Below, one piece after another: positions 47,084-56,089 of a DNA stretch of 64,000 bases. A program made the position numbers and the translations under genes. The notes under the pieces were generated by a model. The model was not told the origin of the DNA. It saw nothing but the letters and a program-made list of their open reading frames with translations, and searched no databases. Position 1 is the stretch's first letter, and every line of letters begins with the position of its first letter. This DNA comes from Pseudomonas viridiflava (lineage in GTDB: Bacteria > Pseudomonadota > Gammaproteobacteria > Pseudomonadales > Pseudomonadaceae), in contig NZ_UUIS01000060.1 of NCBI RefSeq assembly GCF_900589395.1, positions 1 through 64,000 on the forward strand, in the 5' to 3' direction.

Positions 47084-48567
47084 GGTTGATGCTCCTCCAA
47101 CAAGCGACGAATGACAGGAATAAGATCACTGGCCAGCAGGCCACGTCCTGCAGCACCAGCCTGCTCACCGGCCCGTGCATGCAGCCAGACGCCCAGGCAG
47201 GCGGCTTCATAGGCCGCCATGTGCTGGGCCAGCAAGGCGCCGATCAAGCCGGCCAGCACATCGCCCAGCCCGGCGCTGGCCATGGCCGGGTGGCCGCGAT
47301 TGCACAATGCCATGCGCCCCTGGGCATCGGCGATCAGGCTGCCGCTGCCCTTGAGTACGCACACACCTTGATACTTTTTTGCCAGCGCTCGCGCCGCGGC
47401 AGGGCGGTCGGCCTGGATGTCGCCAACGCTGATACCCAACAGGCGCGCCGCCTCACCGGGGTGCGGGGTGATCACACAACCGCCGGGAATGTTCGCGTGG
47501 CCGGTGGCCAGCAAGTTGAGCGCGTCGGCGTCCCAGACCTGCGGCGTGTCGGCGCTGGCCACCGCCGACAGCAGGCTGCGCCCCCAGCGCCCCTGCCCCA
47601 GCCCGGGTCCGACCACCAGCACGCTGGCGGCGGCGATCGGGTCCATCAATTGATTGGCTGAACTCACCCCGATGCTCATGACCTCGGGCATGCGTACCAG
47701 TGCGGCCGGTACATGCTCGGGACGGGTGGCCAGGCTCAGCATGCCGGCGCCGCTGCGCAGGGCGCTTTCGGCACTGAGCAAGGCCGCGCCACCCACGCCG
47801 TGATCACCACCCACCACCAACACCCGACCGTACTGCCCCTTGTGCGCCGTGTGCGGGCGTGGCGCCAGTGGCGGCAGGTTGAAACTGTCCAGGCGCTGCG
47901 CACTGATCGGTGTTTGGCCGAGCACATCGGGGTCGGCCTGCAGGTCATCGAACACCAGTTGCCCGACACAATCGGGCGCCTGGGCCGTGAACAGGCCCAG
48001 CTTCAGGCCGATGAAGGTCACCGTCAGGTCGGCACGCACGGCGCAGCCCAGCACGCGCCCGGTGTCGGCGCACAGGCCCGAGGGAATATCGACGGCGGCC
48101 ACCGGCAAGCCCGAGGCATTGATTGCCTCGATGGCCGAGGCGTAGGGCTCACGCACCTCGCCGGCAAGCCCGGTGCCCAGCAGCGCATCGAGCACCACGC
48201 CGGCCAACGGCTGGCTCAGCCATTGCACGACATCGACACCGGCGGCCTGGGCCTGGGCGCAGGCTGCCGCGGCATCGCCGCGCAAGGCGGCAGGATCGCC
48301 CACCGCCAAAACCCGCACCGACCAGCCGGCCTTGTGCGCCAGCGCCGCCACCAGGTAACCGTCGCCGGCGTTGTTGCCATGCCCGGCCAGCACGCTCAGC
48401 ACCCCGGCATCGGACCGGCGCCGACGCATGGCCCGCCAGGTGGCGTGGGCAGCGCGCTGCATCAGTTCCAGCCCAGGCGTGCCGCTGCCAATCAGCCGCG
48501 CATCGAGGTCGCGGACCTGGGCGGCGCTGTACAGCGCGTCGGGTAAACGGGCTTGAGTGTCTGGCAT
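47071..48567 (-). CDS. nnrD: Bifunctional NAD(P)HX epimerase/dehydratase
   Basis: This 498-residue repair enzyme has an N-terminal YjeF-type epimerase domain (about 10-215, with GHGNNAGDGYLVA) and a C-terminal ADP-dependent dehydratase domain (about 225-495, with HPGEAARLLG and GLGDVLAGLIGALLAQ). It restores NADH and NADPH damaged by hydration. ATG 48567 (MPDTQARLPDALYSAAQ) is the start; the frame extends far upstream only as antisense of queG. It is the first gene of the long minus-strand cluster running to hflC. Confidence 0.93.
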   Translation of the reverse strand: MPDTQARLPDALYSAAQVRDLDARLIGSGTPGLELMQRAAHATWRAMRRRRSDAGVLSVLAGHGNNAGDGYLVAALAHKAGWSVRVLAVGDPAALRGDAAAACAQAQAAGVDVVQWLSQPLAGVVLDALLGTGLAGEVREPYASAIEAINASGLPVAAVDIPSGLCADTGRVLGCAVRADLTVTFIGLKLGLFTAQAPDCVGQLVFDDLQADPDVLGQTPISAQRLDSFNLPPLAPRPHTAHKGQYGRVLVVGGDHGVGGAALLSAESALRSGAGMLSLATRPEHVPAALVRMPEVMSIGVSSANQLMDPIAAASVLVVGPGLGQGRWGRSLLSAVASADTPQVWDADALNLLATGHANIPGGCVITPHPGEAARLLGISVGDIQADRPAAARALAKKYQGVCVLKGSGSLIADAQGRMALCNRGHPAMASAGLGDVLAGLIGALLAQHMAAYEAACLGVWLHARAGEQAGAAGRGLLASDLIPVIRRLLEEHQPCLK

Positions 48568-48630
48568 GCGTTCATGAGCTCCAATGTCTGGCAGAATTAT
48601 ACGCACCTTGTCCCTGGTTTCTCCTTTCGC

Positions 48631-49737
48631 ATGCCCGCCACTACTGCACAACTGACCGACGATGACCTTGCCACCCTTGCCCGGTCGATCAAGACCTGGG
48701 GCCTTGAGCTGGGCTTTCAGCAAGTCGGCATCAGCGGCCTGGACCTCAAGGAGCATGAGCGGCACCTGCAGCGCTGGCTGGAGGCGGGCTACCACGGCGA
48801 GATGGACTATATGGCCGCGCATGGCAGCAAACGTTCCCATCCCGAACAACTGGTGCCCGGCACCTTGCGCGTGGTGTCGCTGCGCATGGACTACCTGCCC
48901 GGCGACAGCGAGATGAGCCAGCGCCTTGGCGAGCCGGAAAAAGCCTATATCTCGCGCTATGCCCTGGGCCGCGACTACCACAAGCTGGTGCGCAAGCGCT
49001 TGCAACAGCTGGCCGAACGCATTCAGCAGGCCATCGGCCCGTTTGGCTTTCGTGCCTTTGTCGACAGCGCACCGGTGCTGGAAAAAGCCATTGCCGAGCA
49101 GGCAGGCCTGGGCTGGATCGGCAAGAACACGCTGGTGTTGAATCGCAAGGCCGGCAGCTTCTTCTTTCTGGGCGAGCTGTTTGTCGACCTGCCCGTGCCG
49201 GTCGACGCGCCACACGCCACTGAACACTGCGGACGCTGCACCGCCTGCCTGGACATCTGCCCGACCGCCGCCTTCGTCGGCCCTTATGTGCTGGATGCGC
49301 GGCGCTGCATTTCCTACCTGACCATCGAGCTCAAGACCGCCATTCCTGTTGAGCTGCGGCCCTTGATCGGCAACCGGGTGTTCGGCTGCGACGACTGTCA
49401 GATCGTCTGCCCCTGGAACCGCTTCGCCAGGCCGACCGGGCAAAGCGATTTCCAGCCACGCCATAACCTGGACAACGCCGGCCTGGCCGAACTGTTCATG
49501 TGGGACGAAGAGCGTTTTCTGTCCAGCACCGAAGGCTCACCGCTGCGCCGCGCCGGCTACGAGCGCTGGCTGCGCAACCTGGCGGTCGGCCTGGGCAACG
49601 CGCCTTCGACCATCAGCGTGCTGCAGGCCCTCGAAGCGCGCCGCGACTATCCGTCGGAGCTGGTGCGCGAACATGTGGAATGGGCGATCGAACAACACAC
49701 CCGCAGGAGCGACGCGCGGTCGCGAAGGCCGCAGTGA
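48631..49737 (+). CDS. queG: Epoxyqueuosine reductase QueG
   Basis: The 368-residue enzyme carries out the last step of queuosine synthesis in tRNA using cobalamin and iron-sulfur clusters. It has two 4Fe-4S motifs, CGRCTACLDICPT and CDDCQIVCPW, and the cobalamin-contact region in the N-terminal half. ATG 48631 is preferred because the conserved N-terminus begins there; ATG 48574 would add 19 residues, and neither has a clear ribosome site. Its last codons run into a REP element, giving the odd Arg-rich end RRSDARSRRPQ. Confidence 0.93.
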   Translation: MPATTAQLTDDDLATLARSIKTWGLELGFQQVGISGLDLKEHERHLQRWLEAGYHGEMDYMAAHGSKRSHPEQLVPGTLRVVSLRMDYLPGDSEMSQRLGEPEKAYISRYALGRDYHKLVRKRLQQLAERIQQAIGPFGFRAFVDSAPVLEKAIAEQAGLGWIGKNTLVLNRKAGSFFFLGELFVDLPVPVDAPHATEHCGRCTACLDICPTAAFVGPYVLDARRCISYLTIELKTAIPVELRPLIGNRVFGCDDCQIVCPWNRFARPTGQSDFQPRHNLDNAGLAELFMWDEERFLSSTEGSPLRRAGYERWLRNLAVGLGNAPSTISVLQALEARRDYPSELVREHVEWAIEQHTRRSDARSRRPQ

Positions 49738-49773
49738 ATCATGCCGATCTTTTCGCGACCGTTGGTTGCTCGC
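49706..49773. repeat. Facing pair of REP elements at the queG 3' end
   Basis: GGAGCGAC...GGTCGCGAAGGCCGC (49706-49732) and the reverse-oriented TTCGCGACCGTTGGTTGCTCGC (49752-49773) form a REP pair between the convergent queG and channel genes. The first lies inside the last codons of queG. Confidence 0.75.
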
Positions 49774-49800
49774 GCCAAGGTGGCACATGATGCCCTGTAC

Positions 49801-50412
49801 CTAATGATCATCCTTGTAGACAAACTTGGGCATTTCCCATTTGAAGCGGATGGCCAGCAGGCGCAGCAAAAGCCCGCCCGACAGGGTGATGAGGATCGCC
49901 TGTTCCTGGGGCAGGTTGAAATAACCGCACAGCAAAAAACACCAGGCCGCCAAAAACGAGACGCTGGCGTACAGCTCGCGGCGGAAGATCAGTGGGATGT
50001 CGTTACAGAAGATGTCGCGCAGGATGCCGCCGAACACCCCGGTGATGACCCCGCACACCGAGGCGATCAACATGCCGTGGCCGGCTTCGAGCGCGGTCAT
50101 GCAGCCGATCAGGGTAAAGGCCACCAGCCCCAGGGCATCGAGTACCAGAAACAGCGAGCGCAGGTGACGCATCAAGGGCGCAATGAAAATGGTCACCAGG
50201 GCCGCCACGCTGGTCAGCACCAGGTATTCTGGGTGCTTGACCCAGGTCAGCGGGTAATGGCCGATCAACACGTCGCGCACCGAACCACCGCCAAGCGCCG
50301 TGACGCAGGCGATCAGCACCACGCCGAACCAGTCCATGCCGCGGCGACCGGCCGACAGTGCGCCGGTCATGGCTTCGGCCGTAATGGCAATCAGGTAAAG
50401 CATCAACAACAT
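49801..50412 (-). CDS. TRIC-type (UPF0126/YadS) membrane channel protein
   Basis: This 203-residue protein has six to seven hydrophobic segments and two repeats of the UPF0126 module, marked by GGGSVRDVL and GGILRDIF. Bacterial members resemble trimeric intracellular cation channels and likely pass potassium or other small ions. ATG 50412 begins directly at the first membrane helix; the longer frame upstream is antisense of orn. Confidence 0.88.
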   Translation of the reverse strand: MLLMLYLIAITAEAMTGALSAGRRGMDWFGVVLIACVTALGGGSVRDVLIGHYPLTWVKHPEYLVLTSVAALVTIFIAPLMRHLRSLFLVLDALGLVAFTLIGCMTALEAGHGMLIASVCGVITGVFGGILRDIFCNDIPLIFRRELYASVSFLAAWCFLLCGYFNLPQEQAILITLSGGLLLRLLAIRFKWEMPKFVYKDDH

Positions 50413-50510
50413 GGCGGCAGCCCCGGCGACAAAGGCGCGCAGTCTACCCAGCCGCCCTGCGCACTGAAAGGGTGCGGCGAAGTTTATTCGCCGCACCCGG
50501 GCAGTGCTGC

Positions 50511-51044
50511 TTACTTGATGAAATGCTCGCGGTAGTAGCGCAACTCGGCAATGGACTCGCGAATGTCGTCCAGCGCCAGGTGGGTACTGCCTTTCCTGAA
50601 CTTCAACTCCGGCGACCAGCGTGCGGCCAGCTCCTTGAGCGTCGAGACGTCGAGGTTGCGGTAGTGGAAGTAGTTTTCCAGGCTCTTCATGTGCCGGTAC
50701 AGGAAACGACGGTCCTGGCAGATGCTGTTGCCGCAGATCGGCGAACTGCGCTCCGGCACCCACTGCCTGATGAAGTCCAGGGTCAGGGCCTCGGCCTGCG
50801 CCATGTCGACCTGGCTTTCGCGCACCCGCTGGGTCAGGCCCGAACCGCCGTGCTGGCGGGTGTTCCATTCGTCCATGCCGGCGAGGATTTCATCGCTCTG
50901 ATGAATGGCGATCACCGGGCCTTCAGCCAGGGTATTGAGTTCGCTGTCGGTGATGATGGTGGCCATCTCGATGATGACGTCATGATCAGGATCCAGACCG
51001 GTCATTTCCAGGTCGATCCAGATCAGGTTGTGCTTGCTCTGCAT
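50511..51044 (-). CDS. orn: Oligoribonuclease
   Basis: The 177-residue DEDDh exonuclease begins with IWIDLEMTGLD (Exo I) and has the later acidic and histidine residues of Exo II and III (HLALDDIRESIAEL). It clears 2-5 base RNAs, including pGpG from c-di-GMP breakdown, so it also affects c-di-GMP levels in pseudomonads. GAGGAG lies before ATG 51044. It is divergent from rsgA with 139 bases between. Confidence 0.97.
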   Translation of the reverse strand: MQSKHNLIWIDLEMTGLDPDHDVIIEMATIITDSELNTLAEGPVIAIHQSDEILAGMDEWNTRQHGGSGLTQRVRESQVDMAQAEALTLDFIRQWVPERSSPICGNSICQDRRFLYRHMKSLENYFHYRNLDVSTLKELAARWSPELKFRKGSTHLALDDIRESIAELRYYREHFIK

Positions 51045-51183
51045 GTTCGGGCTCCTCGGCGTAGGGGCGCAGTTTAGCCTAGCGCGGCGTGCTAGTATCG
51101 GCCCCTTGCACCCTTGCTGTTCATTTTTGCGGGCCGGTCGCTGCCAGACGGCATGGCCCGGACCGCACATATCGGAAGTCCCC

Positions 51184-52215
51184 ATGGCCAAACGCCAACT
51201 CAATCGCCGCCAGAACTGGCGTATCGAAAAGATCCAGGGCGAGCGCGCCGCCCGCGCCGCCAAACGCGAGTCCCAAGCGGTCGAAATCCTTGAAGGTGGG
51301 GATCTGGGCCCTGAGCAGGTCGGCCTGGTGATTGCCCACTTCGGCGTCCAGGTCGAAGTCGAGGCCCAGGAAGGTGAGCTGCAGGGCCAGACCTACCGCT
51401 GCCACCTGCGCGCCAACCTGCCGGCGCTGGTCACCGGCGACCGGGTCGTCTGGCGGGCCGGCAATCAGGGCATCGGCGTGATCGTCGCGCAATTGCCGCG
51501 CAGCACCGAGCTGTGCCGGCCTGATTCACGCGGCCAGCTCAAGCCGGTGGCCGCCAACGTCGACCTGATCGTGATCGTGTTTGCGCCGATGCCCGAGCCG
51601 CATGCCAACCTGATCGACCGCTACCTGGTGGCCGCCGAACATGCCGGCATTCACCCGCTATTGCTGCTCAACAAGGCCGACCTGATCAACGAGCAGAACG
51701 CCGTCGTGCTCAACGAGATGCTGTCGGTGTACCGCGGCCTGGGTTATCCGGTGCTGGAAGTGTCGGCGCACCATGGCGATGGCATGCAGCAACTGCAGGA
51801 GCGCCTGAACGGCCAGGTCAGCGTATTCGTGGGCCAGTCGGGGGTGGGCAAGTCGTCGCTGGTCAACAGTCTGCTGCCCGACGTCGGTACCCGGGTCGGG
51901 CCGCTGTCGGAGTTTTCCGGACAAGGCACGCACACCACCACCACCGCCCGATTGTTCCACTTCCCTAACGGCGGAGAGCTGATCGACTCACCGGGCATTC
52001 GTGAATTCGGCCTTGTGCACGTCAGCCGTCATGACGTGGAGGCCGGCTTCATCGAGTTCAACGACCTGATCGGCACCTGTCGCTTCCGCGATTGCAATCA
52101 TGACCGCGAGCCGGGCTGTGCGCTGCTCAAGGGACTGGAAGAAGGCCGGATTTCACCCCAGCGGATGCACAGCTACCGCTCGATCCTGGCCAGCCTGCCG
52201 CAGGACGAATACTAA
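51184..52215 (+). CDS. rsgA: Ribosome small subunit-dependent GTPase RsgA
   Basis: This 343-residue GTPase has an OB-fold (about 45-115) and a circularly permuted G domain. The order is NKAD (G4), GQSGVGKSS (G1), DSPG (G3), followed by a zinc-binding tail with CRFRDCNHDREPGC. It takes part in late 30S maturation. GGAAG lies five bases before ATG 51184. An N-terminal basic extension (about 1-30) is present. Confidence 0.97.
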   Translation: MAKRQLNRRQNWRIEKIQGERAARAAKRESQAVEILEGGDLGPEQVGLVIAHFGVQVEVEAQEGELQGQTYRCHLRANLPALVTGDRVVWRAGNQGIGVIVAQLPRSTELCRPDSRGQLKPVAANVDLIVIVFAPMPEPHANLIDRYLVAAEHAGIHPLLLLNKADLINEQNAVVLNEMLSVYRGLGYPVLEVSAHHGDGMQQLQERLNGQVSVFVGQSGVGKSSLVNSLLPDVGTRVGPLSEFSGQGTHTTTTARLFHFPNGGELIDSPGIREFGLVHVSRHDVEAGFIEFNDLIGTCRFRDCNHDREPGCALLKGLEEGRISPQRMHSYRSILASLPQDEY

Positions 52216-52241
52216 GCAGCTCAGTTGCCGGCGCGGCGGCA

Positions 52242-52271
52242 GCGGCCTTCGCGACCGTTGGTCGCTCCTAC
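52242..52271. repeat. REP element between rsgA and motB
   Basis: GCGGCCTTCGCGACCGTTGG followed by TCGCTCCTAC matches the REP sequences at 49706-49773. It lies between convergent genes. Confidence 0.7.
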
Positions 52272-52373
52272 GGACTGATGCCAATCAGCCAAGTAGCGCC
52301 GCAACCATCCGGGCGGCAAACCGTTTCAGCCGGGCACGACGCCACCCGGACCAAAACCTGCCGCCGACCGGGC

Positions 52374-53402
52374 TTACTGCCTGGGCGGCTGCACACCACC
52401 CTGCTCGAACAGGTTCAAGCGCTGGCGTATATCACGCGGCAGCACGCCGGCCTGTGGATCGACCGCAGGGGCCGTGCTGGAGGCGCCAGGCGCCGCCGGT
52501 GGGGTCGGCGTGGCCGGCGCACTTGCAGGCGGGCTGGCCGGGGCTGTGCCGGTGCCCTGGTCGCCGTCGATCAACTGCTGGGCCTTCTTGGTCAGGACCA
52601 CGATGTCGATGCGCCGGTTGATCGGATTGAGCGGCTGGTTGCGGTCATACAGCGCCGAGGAGGCGTAGCCCACCACCCGCGCCACTTGCGACTCGGGATA
52701 CGTGCCGGCCACCAGAGCGCGACGTGCAGCGTTGGCACGGCTGGCCGACAGTTCCCAGTTACCGAACTCGCCCGCGCCGGCAAACGGCTTGGCATCGGTG
52801 TGACCGCTGACGCTGATCTTGTTCGGCACATCCTTGATGGTATCGGCCAGGGCCAGGAGGATGTCTTCGAAGTAGGGTTTGAGCCGCGCACTGCCGGAGT
52901 CGAACATCGGCCGGTTATCGGCGTCCACGATCTGGATGCGTAAGCCGTCCTGAGTGATCTCAAGCAGGATCTGGTCCTTGAATTTCTGCAGTTGCGGGCT
53001 TTCTTCAACCTTGTTCTGCAGTTCTTGCAGGAGCATTTCCAGGCGTTCTTTCTCGACCTGGTCCGCCTTGGCTTCGGCGTCTTCGGACTCGATCGGCACG
53101 GTGTCCGGGCTTGGCGTGCTCTTGATCTCGGGGTTCAGGGAGCGGTCCGGCGCCATTTCCGGCGAGCCACCCAGGTCGATCACATACGGCGAGCCGCTGT
53201 CGCTGAAACCGACCGGGTCTTTGAAGTAACCGGCAATCGCCACCAACTCTTCGGGTGTGGCGGCCGACATCAGCCAGAGCACCAGGAAGAACGCCATCAT
53301 CGCCGTCGCAAAGTCGGCAAAGGCGATTTTCCAGGCGCCACCGTGGTGTCCGCCACCGAAGCGCTTGACCCGCTTGATGATTATCGGCTGATTGTTTTCC
53401 AT
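52374..53402 (-). CDS. motB: Flagellar motor protein MotB
   Basis: The 342-residue stator protein has one N-terminal membrane helix (about 27-46) with the proton-carrying Asp in FADFATAMMAFFLVLW (Asp near 29), a plug and linker, and an OmpA-like peptidoglycan-binding domain (about 150-280) with GHTDAKPF and NRRIDIVV. A proline- and alanine-rich tail follows. It pairs with MotA, encoded three bases upstream. Confidence 0.97.
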   Translation of the reverse strand: MENNQPIIIKRVKRFGGGHHGGAWKIAFADFATAMMAFFLVLWLMSAATPEELVAIAGYFKDPVGFSDSGSPYVIDLGGSPEMAPDRSLNPEIKSTPSPDTVPIESEDAEAKADQVEKERLEMLLQELQNKVEESPQLQKFKDQILLEITQDGLRIQIVDADNRPMFDSGSARLKPYFEDILLALADTIKDVPNKISVSGHTDAKPFAGAGEFGNWELSASRANAARRALVAGTYPESQVARVVGYASSALYDRNQPLNPINRRIDIVVLTKKAQQLIDGDQGTGTAPASPPASAPATPTPPAAPGASSTAPAVDPQAGVLPRDIRQRLNLFEQGGVQPPRQ

Positions 53403-53405
53403 GGC

Positions 53406-54257
53406 TTAGCGACCGCGTACGGCTTGTTCCAGCTCACTGAAGCTGGGGCGGTGAGCCGGGTACAAAACCTTGCGACCGAACTCGACGGCCAGTGAAGGCG
53501 GCATGCCGGAAGCGGACGCCACCAGCGATGCCTTGATGCATTCGTAGACGTTCATTTCTTCCTTGGCGTCGTGCGCCAGGGAAGTGGCCAGCGGGCCGAA
53601 GAAGCCGTAGGCCGCCAGAATACCGAAGAAGGTCCCCACCAGGGCCGCACCCACGTGCTGGCCGATGGCGGCCTTGTCGCCGGAACCGAGCGAAGCCATG
53701 GTCACCACAATCCCCAGTACTGCCGCGACGATACCGAATCCGGGCATGCCGTCGGCGATGCCGGTGACGGCATGGGAAGGATGCTCGAGCTCTTCCTTCA
53801 TGCTCAGCAGTTCCATGTCGAACAGGCCTTCGAGCTCGTGCGGCGCCATGTTGCCCGAGGACATGATGCGCAGGTAGTCGCAGATGTACGCGGTCATGCG
53901 GTCATCCTTGAGCACGCCCGGGTATTTGGCGAAGATCGGGCTGGAGGCCGGCTCTTCGATGTCCGCCTCGATGGCCATCATGCCTTCGCGGCGGCTCTTG
54001 TTGAGGATCTCGTAGACCAGCCCCAGCACTTCGAGGTAATAGGCATGGGTAAAGCGGGTGCCGAACATCTTCAGCGATTTCTTGAACACGTGCATGGTCA
54101 TATGACCGGGGTTGGCCTGCAAGAAGGCGCCCAGGGCCGCACCACCGATGATCAGGACCTCAAAGGGCTGGAACAGGGCCATGATCTGGCCGTGAGACAG
54201 CACGTATCCGCTGAGGACGCTTGCGAAAACGACAATAATGCCGATGATTTTAGCCAT
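53406..54257 (-). CDS. motA: Flagellar motor protein MotA
   Basis: The 283-residue stator protein has four membrane helices and a large cytoplasmic loop with the conserved charged residues that contact FliG. Stretches such as GFGIVAAVLGIVVTMASLG and the LVGTFFGILAAYGFFGPLA pair are typical of MotA. It forms the proton-driven stator with MotB. It is transcribed from the FliA promoter 69 bases upstream. Confidence 0.97.
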   Translation of the reverse strand: MAKIIGIIVVFASVLSGYVLSHGQIMALFQPFEVLIIGGAALGAFLQANPGHMTMHVFKKSLKMFGTRFTHAYYLEVLGLVYEILNKSRREGMMAIEADIEEPASSPIFAKYPGVLKDDRMTAYICDYLRIMSSGNMAPHELEGLFDMELLSMKEELEHPSHAVTGIADGMPGFGIVAAVLGIVVTMASLGSGDKAAIGQHVGAALVGTFFGILAAYGFFGPLATSLAHDAKEEMNVYECIKASLVASASGMPPSLAVEFGRKVLYPAHRPSFSELEQAVRGR

Positions 54258-54325
54258 AGGTAAAAACTACTTGTTCAGTCGGATTCAGGGATAGGTGCGA
54301 TGCAACGATGGGGCTGCTGTTCAAC

Positions 54326-54352
54326 TTATCGGCTTCACTGAGCCAGACTGTA
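54326..54352 (-). promoter_or_regulatory. FliA (sigma28) promoter of motAB
   Basis: On the minus strand TACAGTCT (54345-54352) is followed after 11 bases by GCCGATAA (54326-54333). This matches the sigma28 consensus TAAAGTTT-N11-GCCGATAA in 14 of 16 bases, with a perfect -10. Transcription would start about 60 bases before motA. Confidence 0.85.
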
Positions 54353-54473
54353 GGCTGATCCTGTGAAAAAACCTGTTTCGTCCATGAAGCAGGGTGTAAC
54401 AATACATGACATCGCAAGGTCTGAATAAGCGTAAACCACAACTGACAGATTCCTAGCCGTACAGGCCGCCCGT

Positions 54474-56003
54474 ATGCCGACAACGCCACAATTTCCACGC
54501 CCACGAACGCTCGATGCCTGGGTCAGGCAACTGGACGGCCTGGCGCTGCCCATCCCGCAGCATAATCACGCCCACGTGCGCTCGGCGCTCAATGACAGCC
54601 GTCGCTCGCTGCGTGACATTGCCGACATGATGCAGGAAAGCCCGGCACTGGTGCTCAGCGTGCTGCGCGAGGCCAACCAGCATGCCCACGGCCTGGCCGA
54701 ACAGGCCGAAAGCCTGGAAGTGGCCCTCAACCGCCTGGGCCTGGCCCGCACCGAGGTGCTGCTGGGGCGCTTGCCGGCCAAGCCGGCCGATGAGATTCCC
54801 AAGGCGTACCGGCAACTGATCCTGATCAGCCAGCACGCCACCCAGCAGGCCAGCGGCCTGTTTGCCAGCCGCCTGGCACGCCTGTGGCAGGACATTCACC
54901 TGGGCAGCCTGTTGTTTCTGTCACCCCTGTGGCCGATGGCACTGGCACACCCTGCGCTGCTGGAGGAATGGGAGCTGCGGGTGATCCACAAGGGCGAATC
55001 GAGCCGGCGCGTCGAACAGGAGCTGTTCGGCATCAACCTGCTGGACCTGTGCCTGGCACTGGCTGAAACCTGGCGCCTGCCGCTGTGGGTCACCCGTGGC
55101 TATACCGTGCTGATCAAGGAGCGGCGCGAGTGGGTCAAGGCGCTGCGCATCGCCCGCGAAAACCATGAACCCTTGCAGCAGCAGCGTGACATGGACGCCG
55201 ATACCACCCTGCAGCGCTGGTTCAACCAGCCGGCCAATACCGTGCTGATGGGCAACGGCCTGGCGCTGTCGGCGCAGCAGGCCTGGAACAGCCCGCATTG
55301 CCTGCGCTGGGAGCTGCTCAGCAGCCTGTACCTGCAGCAACCACTGGATGACGTCCAGCAGCAGGTGCATCAGAACGCGGCCAGCAGCGCCCGCCAGCAT
55401 GCAGCCAAAGACCTCTGGCACCCGGCCCAATCACTGCTCTGGCCCTGGGACTGCAGGCGCATCAGCAACAACCACGAGCCCGCCCCGCCGCCCTCGGCCG
55501 ATGCGCTGCAACGCTGGCGCAAACTGTGCGCCGAACTGCTGGTCGAGCCCACCCCGTTCAATAACGCCATGCATCTGACCACCCTGGCCCGCGATGCGCT
55601 GGTGGCCTGTGGCATGCAGCGGGTCATGCTGCTGATGCCCGACAAGACCGCCAGCCTGCTGCGCGTGCACCAGTTGGCCGGCATGAGCACCGACAACGCC
55701 GCGCTGCAATTTGCGCTCAAGGACAGCAAGGTACTGGAGCGCCTGCTCGGCCAACCGACCCAGTTGCGCCTGACGCCAGCCAACCACGCCCAGTTCGCCG
55801 CGTTACTGCCGCCGGTGTTCAAGACCTTGTTCAAGGGCCAGCACTTGCTGATTCGCTCCTTGAGCTGCAATGGCAAGGTGTTGATGCTGGTCATCGCCGA
55901 TCAGGGCGGCAGCCCGCTGTCGGATATCGCCGTGCAGGCCTTTGGCAAAACCGCGCAATGCATCGAGCGTGCGCTGGCCAATTTCGTCCAGCCCAAGGCC
56001 TGA
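54474..56003 (+). CDS. HDOD domain-containing protein
   Basis: This 509-residue protein has an N-terminal HDOD-type domain (about 10-230, with RSLRDIADMMQESPALVLSVLREAN and NRLGLARTEVLLGRLP). A middle helical region follows, then a C-terminal region (about 350-505) that resembles a GAF-like sensor domain. HDOD proteins lack HD-GYP catalytic residues and often mediate signalling through protein contacts. It is divergent from motA, 216 bases away, and followed by rhdA. In P. aeruginosa an equivalent gene holds the same position. Confidence 0.85.
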   Translation: MPTTPQFPRPRTLDAWVRQLDGLALPIPQHNHAHVRSALNDSRRSLRDIADMMQESPALVLSVLREANQHAHGLAEQAESLEVALNRLGLARTEVLLGRLPAKPADEIPKAYRQLILISQHATQQASGLFASRLARLWQDIHLGSLLFLSPLWPMALAHPALLEEWELRVIHKGESSRRVEQELFGINLLDLCLALAETWRLPLWVTRGYTVLIKERREWVKALRIARENHEPLQQQRDMDADTTLQRWFNQPANTVLMGNGLALSAQQAWNSPHCLRWELLSSLYLQQPLDDVQQQVHQNAASSARQHAAKDLWHPAQSLLWPWDCRRISNNHEPAPPPSADALQRWRKLCAELLVEPTPFNNAMHLTTLARDALVACGMQRVMLLMPDKTASLLRVHQLAGMSTDNAALQFALKDSKVLERLLGQPTQLRLTPANHAQFAALLPPVFKTLFKGQHLLIRSLSCNGKVLMLVIADQGGSPLSDIAVQAFGKTAQCIERALANFVQPKA

Positions 56004-56089
56004 CCGGGCAGCGCTTATCGACGCCCAGGCCCTTTTCCGGCTCGGCCTGGGCTACAATTTGCGCCTTTGCTCATCAAGGGAGGCTGGAA

